Notes under the pieces: model-generated
What the model was told of the DNA's origin: nothing
The model's database searches: none
Seen by the model: the letters and a program-made list of their open reading frames with translations, nothing else
Part shown: piece by piece, positions 1-8,107 of the stretch
How the letters are laid out: each line of letters opens with the position of its first letter
How positions within the stretch are numbered: position 1 is the first letter of the stretch
Assembly (NCBI GenBank): GCA_963662605.1
Contig: OY759785.1
Span: 2,976,001 to 3,040,000 of the forward strand
Source of the DNA: G963662605 sp963662605
GTDB lineage: Bacteria; Bacteroidota; Ignavibacteria; Ignavibacteriales; Ignavibacteriaceae
DNA length: 64,000 nucleotides
Direction: 5' to 3'
Translations under genes and position numbers: made by a program

Positions 1-2316
1 GGATCTGTATATTATCTAAAAGCATTTGTTCGTCATGGTTCCATCTGGTCAGTCGGCTCCGAGATTAATGTTACTGCAGTACCATATGCAGTGGGTGATT
101 TCGGATCAGTTGCCTCATCCGATTGGGGTACCTACGCAACTGCATGGAAAAAATGGTCAGGTTCTGGTTGGGCTACTGCGCCAACCGCTGCCCCAACAAC
201 AAATGACAACGTTTGGATTGTCGGCGGATATACAATCACTCTACCTTCAAGCGGTACTTTGAATTGTAAAAATCTGCACGTTATCAACGGACAACTTTGC
301 AAGAGTACTACGCCTAGTTCAGTAAGCAGCCCAAGATATATGTTGATTTACGGAACCGTGCTTGAAGTTGGTTCAAACGGAATCTTAGGCAACGTTGCTC
401 AGGGTGATAGCGCTGACGGTATCTCATTTGATGTTGAGAATGATACGTTAACTATTACCGGCGCAGGCGGAACTTGCAGTATTGACAGATTAAGAACCAA
501 TATCGCAAATACCATACTAACGATTGACCGTGATGTAACTTTGAATTACCACGGTTCAAGTAACGCCGGTAACGCATTTGCCTATTATACCGTAGCAGGC
601 GATAACAATACGCTTACCATTAATCCGGGTAAGACGTTAACATTTGCTCCATGGGCATGTTACAATGGAGTTTCTTCGTCACACGGTCTTGCCACCACAA
701 ACCAAACAATCAATGTCAACGGAACTATGACGTTCCAGCCCGGACGACCGACCGGAAACACTCAAGCACCGGGTTGGGGTTACAATAATTTCTTTGACCT
801 GGGAACAACTTCTGGTAAAGTATGTACACTCAACGTTGCTGCGACGGGTACTCTAAACGTTACGAAACTATACCCTAACGGCTCGAAGACTGATTACACA
901 GCCGGTGCCGGTGCTCTTATAACCATTACAAATAACGGTGTCATCAATATTTCAGACACCGCTGACTTCAGAAATGCTTCTCAATTTATCGGCGGAAGCG
1001 GAACGGTTAATATCACCGGCCCTATCCTCATTGGTTCAACCACCGGAATTGCCGCATCTGCCGCAGCCGGACCGATTCAAACGACTACTCGCAATTACAG
1101 CGCTTCAAGATATGAATATGCGGGTACAGCAGCACAGGTGACAGGAGATGGTTTACCGACATCTGTAACTGCATTAGCTGTTAACAATTCTACCGGAGTC
1201 ACATTAAGCAACTCCTTGACCGTTAACGGTACACTTACTGTTGCATCCGGTGATTTAATTACCGGTGCAAATTCCGTAACACTCGGCAATTCCGCAACCA
1301 TAAGTGAAACAGCCGGAAGTCAGGTACTTGGCAATCTTGCAACAACAAGAACATTAAGCCAAAGTACAAATGACGTATTCGGTGGTATTGGTGTTGAAAT
1401 CAACGCTGCCGGTGCTGCGCCGGGTTCGACTTCAGTCACCCGTGTTACAGGCACAGCGATGCTTGGCAGTGGCAACAGCTCAATCAAACGCTACTTCAAT
1501 ATAAATCCAACCGTTAACACCGGTTTGAATGCAACGCTGGTATTCCATTATGATGATAGAGCAGCAGAATTAAACAGTTTAACTGAATCAACCCTGCAGC
1601 TTTTCAAATCAACCGATGACGGCAGCACTTGGGCATTAGGCGCAGGTACTGTTAACACAACATCAAATACCATCACGTTGAACGGTATTACCGACTTCTC
1701 AATGTGGACAGCAGGCAGCAGCACTTCTCCTCTTCCTGTTGAGCTGACTTCATTGTCTGCTTCAGTTTCTGGCAGAGATATTGCGCTTGCCTGGAAGACC
1801 GCAACAGAAGTTAACGTTTCGAAGTTCGTTGTTGAACGTTCGATCAATGGTAAATGGTCAACCGCTGGTGAAGTTGCCGCTTACGGTAACAGCAGTTCAC
1901 CTCGTTCATATTCCTTCATTGATAAAAACCTTGCAGTCGGTAAATATACCTACCGCCTCAAAACAGTTGACAATGATGGGACATTTGAATATAGCACGGT
2001 AATGGCTACCGCAGAAATATATATACCGACTGAGTTCAGTGTAGCTCAAAACTATCCTAATCCGTTTAACCCCGGAACACAGATCAGTTTTGAATTGCCG
2101 AATGATGCACAAGTCGTTATTGAATTGTATGCGGTTACCGGAACGAAAATCGCTAACGTAACCAACACTCACATGAATGCCGGTTACAATTCATATTATC
2201 TGAATATGGGTAAATTTAACCTCCCGAGCGGTGCTTACTTCTACAAAGTTACTGCTTCGGAATCAGCTACTGGTAAATCATATAGTCAGACCAGAAAAAT
2301 GATTTATATGAAATAG
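1..2316 (+). CDS. Secreted beta-rich protein with type IX sorting domain (5' partial)
   Basis: The reading frame is open from base 1, so the gene starts upstream of the window; the GTG at 91 is internal. About 770 residues are visible. The first ~30 look like the end of a fibronectin-III-like domain. Then comes a long Gly/Thr/Asn-rich stretch with repeated short beta-strand patterns, as in parallel beta-helix or autotransporter-type surface proteins. A second Fn3-like segment follows at about nt 1735-2010. The last ~90 residues (from about nt 2032) contain NYPNPFNPGTQISFELP and end in KMIYMK, which is a type A T9SS C-terminal sorting domain. I infer export by Sec and then T9SS to the cell surface or medium. 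No catalytic motif is visible, so adhesin, polysaccharide binding or S-layer-like roles are all possible. Confidence 0.85.
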   Translation, partial: GSVYYLKAFVRHGSIWSVGSEINVTAVPYAVGDFGSVASSDWGTYATAWKKWSGSGWATAPTAAPTTNDNVWIVGGYTITLPSSGTLNCKNLHVINGQLCKSTTPSSVSSPRYMLIYGTVLEVGSNGILGNVAQGDSADGISFDVENDTLTITGAGGTCSIDRLRTNIANTILTIDRDVTLNYHGSSNAGNAFAYYTVAGDNNTLTINPGKTLTFAPWACYNGVSSSHGLATTNQTINVNGTMTFQPGRPTGNTQAPGWGYNNFFDLGTTSGKVCTLNVAATGTLNVTKLYPNGSKTDYTAGAGALITITNNGVINISDTADFRNASQFIGGSGTVNITGPILIGSTTGIAASAAAGPIQTTTRNYSASRYEYAGTAAQVTGDGLPTSVTALAVNNSTGVTLSNSLTVNGTLTVASGDLITGANSVTLGNSATISETAGSQVLGNLATTRTLSQSTNDVFGGIGVEINAAGAAPGSTSVTRVTGTAMLGSGNSSIKRYFNINPTVNTGLNATLVFHYDDRAAELNSLTESTLQLFKSTDDGSTWALGAGTVNTTSNTITLNGITDFSMWTAGSSTSPLPVELTSLSASVSGRDIALAWKTATEVNVSKFVVERSINGKWSTAGEVAAYGNSSSPRSYSFIDKNLAVGKYTYRLKTVDNDGTFEYSTVMATAEIYIPTEFSVAQNYPNPFNPGTQISFELPNDAQVVIELYAVTGTKIANVTNTHMNAGYNSYYLNMGKFNLPSGAYFYKVTASESATGKSYSQTRKMIYMK

Positions 2317-2335
2317 CTGGTTGCTAAAAACTTCC

Positions 2336-2370
2336 TAAAAAAGGCGTCCCGATGGGACGCCTTTTTTATT
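2336..2370 (+). terminator. Rho-independent terminator of the T9SS cargo gene
   Basis: A perfect 10-bp stem (2341-2350 with 2354-2363, AAGGCGTCCC/GGGACGCCTT) with a 3-nt loop is followed by a T-rich run. It lies 20 bases after the stop at 2316. Confidence 0.9.
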
Positions 2371-2395
2371 GCTCTCACTTGCCTGAACTAATCGC

Positions 2396-2437
2396 TTATA
2401 AAATAGAAAAGCCCATCCGATTCTCCGGATGGGCTTA
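2396..2437 (-). terminator. Rho-independent terminator after yjbQ
   Basis: An 11-bp stem (AAGCCCATCCG at 2409-2419 with CGGATGGGCTT at 2426-2436) is followed on the minus strand by TTTTCTATTTTAT. It ends the minus-strand transcript that carries yjbQ and faces the plus-strand terminator just to its left. Confidence 0.85.
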
Positions 2438-2457
2438 CATGTATATGCAAATACTAT

Positions 2458-2871
2458 CTATTCACCCATTACCTTAATGATAAGCTTCTTTCTTCTTTGA
2501 CCATCAAATTCAGCATAATATACTTGCTGCCATGGCCCAAAATCCAGTCTGCCTCCTGTAACCGGAATAATTACTTCGTGATGTACGAGCAAACTTTTCA
2601 GATGTGAATCACCATTGGTTTCGCCAGTGCGGTGATGACGGTAATCGGATTTGAAGGGCGCTAACTGTTCCAGCCATTCATCAATATCCTGTATCAATCC
2701 GGATTCTGCGTCATTTACATAAACTCCGGCAGTTATGTGCATAGCTGAAACAAGAATCATACCTTCTTGAATGCCGCTTTTCTCAAGTACTTTTTCAACA
2801 TCTCTTGTAATATTGATGTACTCCCGATGTTTTGTTGTGGTAAACCACAAATACTCAGTGAGGAATTTCAT
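2458..2871 (-). CDS. yjbQ: YjbQ/UPF0047 family protein (secondary thiamine-phosphate synthase)
   Basis: The 137 residues match the full length of the YjbQ/UPF0047 family. Visible family motifs are MHITAGVYVND (around residue 45) and the C-terminal GETNGDSHLKS...VTGGRLDFGPWQQVYYAEFDG. Members are small cytoplasmic trimers; E. coli YjbQ was reported to have a weak thiamine-phosphate synthase activity, but the physiological role is not settled. The start has an upstream GAAGG. It is the last gene of a minus-strand run after a glycosyltransferase, and no thiamine genes are nearby, so the context neither supports nor excludes a thiamine role. Confidence 0.85.
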   Translation of the reverse strand: MKFLTEYLWFTTTKHREYINITRDVEKVLEKSGIQEGMILVSAMHITAGVYVNDAESGLIQDIDEWLEQLAPFKSDYRHHRTGETNGDSHLKSLLVHHEVIIPVTGGRLDFGPWQQVYYAEFDGQRRKKLIIKVMGE

Positions 2872-2901
2872 TGCGCACCTTCAATTTGATAGTGAAGTAA
2901 A

Positions 2902-4569
2902 TCAGTCTTTTCTTTGAGAAATAATTACTACCGGAGGAGCCGTATTTTTCTTAACTGCATCGCCCCAGATAAATTGAGTCAACGAGTCCGTGTCAAGCAC
3001 TCCGAGTCCGGCAATATCATAATGCGCAGCACTATAGGATTTATACCAATCCCATAGCCACATGTCACTATTCGGTGATAACATCCACGAAGATTTCTCT
3101 AACGAAAAGACAAGGAACTTCGGCTGTCCGTTTTCAATATCCTGCGCCAGTTCATTTTGCATGCTTCTTGCATATTCCTGATTTTCCATAAGGCCATACA
3201 TATAGATGTGCCCAGATGCGGAACGCCGATTGCTAAGAAAATACAATTGAGGCTCCGACCCTAATACCTGTATCTTGTCGGATGGAGTCGAATGCGATTT
3301 TATATACTCGCTAATTAGTTTTGAGGAGGTGAAAACATTGAGCTTGCCATAGGTTTTTTCAACGACCTTATCGGGTGACATTACAAAATAATATGGTGTT
3401 TCGACCGCAAAACTAATGGCAAGCAAGATGCAAAATATTATTGCCGAACCGAATCGTGCAGAACCGTCACCGGAAAACTTCGTCTGCATATAGTCCACCA
3501 CCAGAGATCCTGCCATGGCCAATGCCGGGAAGACTGCAACAAAGTAGTGCTCACGAAAATAGAATCCGGGTGATATAACAAGAGTGCTTATTCCCAGAAA
3601 TACAAGAATTCGCTGTGCATAGGTAGTCTTTAATGAAGCAAAAGAATAAATGATACCGGATAACGATAACAGCCAGAATAATGGAGTTCTCTCTATCAGT
3701 ACACCAAGACTAGTCAGAAAAATGAGCGAGCCGACAATCGGATCAACTCTTCCCCCGTATGCTGATGAATACTGAATAACCCAAAAGTAGAATTTTTCAA
3801 ATGTGCCAATGGAAGAAAGATATAGTGTCAAAAAGATGAACGGCACAACCGCTCCCGCAATAAGGATGATAATCTTCAGAACCGCTTTAGACCATAAAGA
3901 TTGTTCAGCTTTCTTTTTTTTGATAATAAATATTATCGGGAAAAGCAAAAACAGAGCTCCCTGCTGTTTCATAGAGAGCGATAGCCCGAACAACAGACCC
4001 GCAATAAAATAACGCAGTAGTGTATCCCGTTTGAGGGCGTTTTCAAGAACAAGTAATGCGATCAGGCAGTAAAACATAACAAAATGCGTCGCGTGCGCGG
4101 CAAACCCGAGAGCGCTCTGAGAAATAGTGAACATTAAAAAAATAATTGAGGCCGTGATGCCGTTAATCAGCGAACCGCCCCACTTCTTTACAAGCGTTAC
4201 GATAATGAATGCTGACAGGAAATTGGTTATCAATAAGCCGAGATGAACCGATTCGATTGATTCACCAAAAAGCAGCATCCATACGGCATACATTATGCTT
4301 GTTCCGGGCAATTTCATGGTGAATGCATCTCTGAACAGGCTGCCGCCATGCAGCAACGTTTGGGCTATATATGCATACTCGCCCTCGTCGCGTTCAAAAG
4401 GAGTTGAAAGAAGTCTGAGGCGTATTAACAAGATGATGGTTAATGCGATTAGATAAATGAGAATAAAAACTTTTTCCTGTGGTGTGCGTTCTCGCAATGA
4501 TGCGCGCATCCTCATAAAAAGATTTGCAGGATTACTATTGTTCTCTATCCGATCTCCAGATTTCTTCAA
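2902..4569 (-). CDS. GT39-like (PMT_2) integral membrane glycosyltransferase
   Basis: 555 residues with a cytoplasmic N-terminus, a first membrane helix at about 33-53, then FERDEGEYAY with the acidic pair D61/E62. That pair is the catalytic-loop signature of the ArnT/PMT-type GT-C fold. About 10-12 further hydrophobic segments follow, and then a soluble C-terminal domain from about residue 415. Such enzymes transfer a sugar from a polyprenyl-phosphate donor to lipid or protein on the outer face of the inner membrane; donor and acceptor cannot be told here. It starts 12 nt after prfB ends and is probably co-transcribed with it, although the functions look unrelated. Confidence 0.8.
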   Translation of the reverse strand: MKKSGDRIENNSNPANLFMRMRASLRERTPQEKVFILIYLIALTIILLIRLRLLSTPFERDEGEYAYIAQTLLHGGSLFRDAFTMKLPGTSIMYAVWMLLFGESIESVHLGLLITNFLSAFIIVTLVKKWGGSLINGITASIIFLMFTISQSALGFAAHATHFVMFYCLIALLVLENALKRDTLLRYFIAGLLFGLSLSMKQQGALFLLFPIIFIIKKKKAEQSLWSKAVLKIIILIAGAVVPFIFLTLYLSSIGTFEKFYFWVIQYSSAYGGRVDPIVGSLIFLTSLGVLIERTPLFWLLSLSGIIYSFASLKTTYAQRILVFLGISTLVISPGFYFREHYFVAVFPALAMAGSLVVDYMQTKFSGDGSARFGSAIIFCILLAISFAVETPYYFVMSPDKVVEKTYGKLNVFTSSKLISEYIKSHSTPSDKIQVLGSEPQLYFLSNRRSASGHIYMYGLMENQEYARSMQNELAQDIENGQPKFLVFSLEKSSWMLSPNSDMWLWDWYKSYSAAHYDIAGLGVLDTDSLTQFIWGDAVKKNTAPPVVIISQRKD

Positions 4570-4581
4570 CTTGATTATCCT

Positions 4582-5683
4582 TTACACTCCAGCAAACTTG
4601 AGTAAATAAGCTTTTATAAATTCGTCAATATTGCCGTCCATGACACCCTGCGTATCAGATGTTTCCACATCGGTTCTATGATCTTTAACCATATTATACG
4701 GATGGAATACATACGAACGAATCTGACTACCCCATTCAATTTTCAATTTACTCTTTTCAATCTCATCAAGCTCCGCTTCCTGTTTTTTTATCTCCAACTG
4801 ATATAACTTGGATTTCAGAAGTTTCATTGCATTGGTTTTATTTTGCAACTGAGAGCGTTCACTCTGACAGGCCGCAACCGTATTTGTCGGAATGTGAGTA
4901 ATGCGGACTGCGGTCTCAACCTTATTAACATTCTGACCGCCTTTACCACCTGAACGATAGGTGTCAATGCGCAAGTCAACCGGGTTGACTTCTATTTCGA
5001 TATCATCATCAATTTCGGGAATAACAAATACGGAAGCGAAAGAGGTATGGCGGCGCTTATTTGCATCAAACGGAGAAATCCGAACGAGGCGATGCACACC
5101 GTTTTCGGCCTTCAAATAGCCATAGGAATAATCGCCAACAACCTCAAGAGTGGCGCTTTTAATACCGGCGCCCTCGCCTTCCAGCATATCAACGATGGTT
5201 ATTTTATATCCGTTTTTTTCACCCCACCGGAGATACATTCTCATAAGCATATCAGCCCAATCTTGAGATTCCGTACCGCCCGCCCCGGAATGAATGGTTA
5301 AGATGCCGTTCTTTGTGTCATCTTTCCCGCTCAGCATGTTTTTGAATTCAAGATCGTGAACCTCCTTATCAAGCGCTGAAAGCTCCTGTGTAATTTCCGG
5401 GCCGAATGATTCATCATTCTCCTCTTTCGCAAGAATAATGATTTCTTCAAGATTGTTTGCTTTTTTGTTCAGGGCTTCCCACAGATCAATCCATTGCTGC
5501 TGCATTTTGATTGATTGCAATATTTTTTGTGCCGCTCTCTGATCATTCCAGAAACCGTCTTCTTCAGTTTTCTTCTGAAGTCCGGCTATTTTCTCTGCTT
5601 TGACATCTAATTTAAAGATAACCTCGTAGATTAACGATTCTTACCTTCATTTCATTGTATGAGCGTAATTCTTCTTCGTACAT
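4582..5683 (-). CDS. prfB: Peptide chain release factor 2, expressed by programmed +1 frameshift
   Basis: The gene has two frames. Frame one starts at ATG 5683 and reads 23 codons to CTT (5617-5615), followed by an in-frame TAA (5614-5612). Skipping T5614 gives AAA and continues for 343 codons to the stop at 4582, for 366 residues in total, the normal RF2 length. The joined junction reads ...VNLRGYL-KLDVKAEK... An internal Shine-Dalgarno-like GAGG (5625-5622) sits 4 nt before the CTT, as at known RF2 shift sites. RF2 identity is shown by the SPF tripeptide in RISPFDANKRRH (stop-codon recognition) and by YRSGGKGGQNVNK (GGQ, peptidyl-tRNA hydrolysis). The usual shift site is CUU UGA; here the stop is UAA, which both RF1 and RF2 read. 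It lies between miaA (23 nt upstream) and a glycosyltransferase gene. Confidence 0.93.
5609..5627 (-). promoter_or_regulatory. prfB programmed frameshift site with UAA stop
   Basis: On the minus strand the site reads ACGAGGTTATCTTTAAATT. It has an SD-like GAGG at 5625-5622, slippery CTT at 5617-5615, stop TAA at 5614-5612, and +1 reading resuming at 5613. The layout matches the RF2 autoregulatory shift site except that the stop is TAA and the next base is A, where the well-studied sites have TGA followed by C. Confidence 0.85.
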
Positions 5684-5706
5684 ATAACTTCCGCGTATTT
5701 ATATTA

Positions 5707-6630
5707 TTATTTTTTATTTACTAATGTATTTATTTTCTGTACCACCGAGGCTGACCGCTCAGCATGATCCATGTACAGTTTTTCGTATCTCGCATCTTTA
5801 CGGAACCAGGTCAATTGCCGCTTTGCGTAATGCCGGGTATTTCGTTTAATCAGCCGGATAGCTTCTTCTATGGAAATACTCCCTGAAATATATCCAAACA
5901 TTTCCTTATAGCCGACTGTGTTAAGGGCATTTATCGCCGGCGTAAATCCCAAGCCGGCCAGAGAGCGCACTTCCGCTTCCAAACCCTGCTCAATCATTGA
6001 ATCAACCCGGCGGTCAATCATCGAGTAGAGTGTTTCCCGCGGCCATTCAAGTTGGAAACTTAAGAACTCCAAATCGGTATCCCGTTGATAGCCTTTTTGT
6101 AATTCATGAATAGGTTTCCCCGTCAATTTATATACTTCAAGTGCCCGCATCACCCGCTTCCAGTTTTGAGGCAGCATTGAAGCCGCTGAAGCCGGATCAA
6201 CCTTTTTCAATTCCTCGTGTAAAAACTCTTTCCCCTTTTCATGAAGCAAGGCGAATAAGTCGCTTCTGATTTCTTCATCAGAAGGCACATCAAAAATACC
6301 GTCCATAAGAGCTTTTAAATACAGCCCTGTTCCGCCCGCAACGATTGGGATTTTGTCGGAAGCGTGCAAATCACTGATTATCTTCAGAGCATCATTTTCA
6401 AACCTGCTGGCATCATATACATCGGATAGTTCGAGAAAATCAACAAGATGATGTTTTATCTCAGCCAGTGTTTTCTTGTCCGGCTTGGCGGTACCTATTT
6501 CAAGGTTACGGTATACCTGCCTGCTGTCCGCAGAAATAATCTCTGTCCCTAATTGCTTAGCAAGTGCGAGTGCAACAGAAGTCTTACCTGAACAGGTCGG
6601 TCCGGCAATAATTATTACTTTCTTTTGCAC
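5707..6630 (-). CDS. miaA: tRNA dimethylallyltransferase
   Basis: 307 residues, typical length. The P-loop GPTCSGKT is at residues 10-17, followed by the family signatures SADSRQVYRNLEIGTAKP and VAGGTGLYLKALMDG. The C-terminal NTRHYAKRQLTWFRKD motif contacts tRNA. The enzyme transfers a dimethylallyl group to N6 of A37 in tRNAs that read codons starting with U. It is 23 nt upstream of the prfB start and 30 nt downstream of the pcm stop, so the three are probably one transcript. Pairing of a tRNA modification enzyme that affects U-starting codons with RF2 may be chance. Confidence 0.95.
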   Translation of the reverse strand: MQKKVIIIAGPTCSGKTSVALALAKQLGTEIISADSRQVYRNLEIGTAKPDKKTLAEIKHHLVDFLELSDVYDASRFENDALKIISDLHASDKIPIVAGGTGLYLKALMDGIFDVPSDEEIRSDLFALLHEKGKEFLHEELKKVDPASAASMLPQNWKRVMRALEVYKLTGKPIHELQKGYQRDTDLEFLSFQLEWPRETLYSMIDRRVDSMIEQGLEAEVRSLAGLGFTPAINALNTVGYKEMFGYISGSISIEEAIRLIKRNTRHYAKRQLTWFRKDARYEKLYMDHAERSASVVQKINTLVNKK

Positions 6631-6660
6631 AATTCTATTTCACAATTAGTGTTACAGGTG

Positions 6661-7302
6661 TTAATTTTTATCGTTCCAACCTTCTCGGCCGATAAGAGGG
6701 ACAAAACCAAAGTCGGGCACCTCTTCGACACAGAAGTCTGTTTCACTCACCCGCGTAATGATATTCATAGCCTGGACTTTTCGATCGCCGACGGGAATGA
6801 TGAGTTTTCCGCCGATAGCAAGCTGCTTCTTTAGAGAAACGGGCACAACCGGCGAGCCTGCTGTAACAAGAATACCGTCGAAAGGTGCGTATTCACTCCA
6901 ACCGATAGTACCATCTCCGCAGCGGACAAACACGCGGATTCTCAGCTTTTCAAACAGCTTAATTACATCAGTATAAAGCTCAAAATTTCGTTCTATTGAG
7001 AACACGCTCATACCCATACTATGCAGGATTGCCGCCTGATAACCGGAACCCGTACCTACTTCCAGCACTTTGCTGCCGGATTTCAGTTTGAGTGCCTGTG
7101 TCATAAATGCGACTGTATAAGGTTGTGATATGGTCTGTCCCTTGCCGATTGGTAATGCCTTGTCTTTATAAGCATGGTATACCATACCGGGGCTGACAAA
7201 CTGGTGCCTTTCAACCTTATTGAAGGCCTTTAAAACAGCAGTATCGGTAATACCGCGATTCATTAATATCTTGACTAATTCTTTACGTTCAGATTCATAC
7301 AT
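6661..7302 (-). CDS. pcm: Protein-L-isoaspartate O-methyltransferase
   Basis: 213 residues from ATG 7302. A TTG 30 nt further upstream is in frame, but family members begin near MYESERKELV, so I chose 7302. Signature stretches are VERHQFVSP, GQTISQPYTVAFMTQAL and the SAM-binding VLEVGTGSGYQAA, and the C-terminal half keeps the LIIPVG segment. The enzyme methylates isoaspartyl residues in ageing proteins so that they can return to aspartate. It is the first gene of the minus-strand run pcm-miaA-prfB-GT39-yjbQ and is divergent from the plus-strand gene at 7428. Confidence 0.92.
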   Translation of the reverse strand: MYESERKELVKILMNRGITDTAVLKAFNKVERHQFVSPGMVYHAYKDKALPIGKGQTISQPYTVAFMTQALKLKSGSKVLEVGTGSGYQAAILHSMGMSVFSIERNFELYTDVIKLFEKLRIRVFVRCGDGTIGWSEYAPFDGILVTAGSPVVPVSLKKQLAIGGKLIIPVGDRKVQAMNIITRVSETDFCVEEVPDFGFVPLIGREGWNDKN

Positions 7303-7427
7303 TCGGATAGAAAACCTAAAAAAGAGGAGCAAATATTCTATAATTTCGAAAACAAATTTAACAAATTCTGTATTACTTAGTAAATTGAGTATCTGTTTTT
7401 CGTTATCTACTGAGGAGATTTATTTAT

Positions 7428-7946
7428 ATGCTGGATTTGCTTCTTGGAGCCGCGGCAATTGCAGGAATGCGCATTTGCGATGTTAGCATCGGAACGTTCC
7501 GGACAATACTTGTCGTTCAGGGACGAAAATATCACGCCGCCTTTGCCGGATTCTTTGAAGTACTTATCTGGGCATTCGCGATACGATACATCTTCCAGCA
7601 TCTCGATAACACGTACAATCTCTTTGGCTATGCCACCGGATTCAGTATCGGCAATATTCTCGGAATAACTCTCGAACAGAGAGTGGGATTAGGATACGTC
7701 CAAATGATGATAATCTCAAAATTTCATGCCGATCAGATTGCCGATGAGTTACGAAAAATGCGCCTTGGTGTTACTATCCTTCCCGGGGAAGGCGGCACCG
7801 GCGGAGTGGCAATTATTATGACTGTGATTTCCCGCAAAATGCAGAAACAAATTATTCGTGATATTGAGGCTATTGATAAGTCGGCATTTATTACCATACA
7901 ATCATCCCTGCCCTACCGGGGCTTTATCAGTGCGGCAAGGAAATAA
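7428..7946 (+). CDS. DUF2179/DUF5698 (UPF0316) membrane protein
   Basis: 172 residues. Two to three N-terminal membrane segments (about 1-20, 38-60 and 62-80) carry MRICDVSIGTFRTILVVQGRK, the hallmark start of the UPF0316 (YebE-type) family. A cytoplasmic C-terminal domain with the DUF2179 ligand-binding-like fold follows (GVTILPGEGGTGG...). A strong SD, GAGGAG, precedes the ATG. The family function is unknown; the C-terminal fold resembles PII-like small-molecule sensors. It is the first plus-strand gene after the divergent gap from pcm. A P-type ATPase follows after 161 bp. Confidence 0.85.
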   Translation: MLDLLLGAAAIAGMRICDVSIGTFRTILVVQGRKYHAAFAGFFEVLIWAFAIRYIFQHLDNTYNLFGYATGFSIGNILGITLEQRVGLGYVQMMIISKFHADQIADELRKMRLGVTILPGEGGTGGVAIIMTVISRKMQKQIIRDIEAIDKSAFITIQSSLPYRGFISAARK

Positions 7947-7959
7947 CGACAGGCTCTTG

Positions 7960-8013
7960 CTTTATTTCGATTTGTATATATATATTAAATATAGTAATTC
8001 TTTATTTCGATTT
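7960..8013 (+). repeat. 14-bp direct repeat spaced exactly 40 bp
   Basis: CTTTATTTCGATTT occurs at 7960-7973 and again at 8000-8013. The two copies are identical, and their 40-bp offset is close to four helical turns. They lie in the AT-rich gap between the DUF2179 gene and the P-type ATPase, about 95-150 bp before the ATPase start. They may be tandem binding sites for a regulator; no regulator gene is adjacent. Confidence 0.6.
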
Positions 8014-8107
8014 ATTTTTATAAATTAAAAAGAATTAATAATAATAGAACCTGAGTTACGTTTCATTTAAGACATACAACGTTATAATTTTAACGCAGTG
8101 AATATAT

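Noticed and set aside
4582..5520. prfB as an N-terminally truncated 312-residue gene starting at a TTG
   Set aside because: The upstream frame, slippery CTT and SD-like element show a complete frameshifted RF2, so no truncation is needed.
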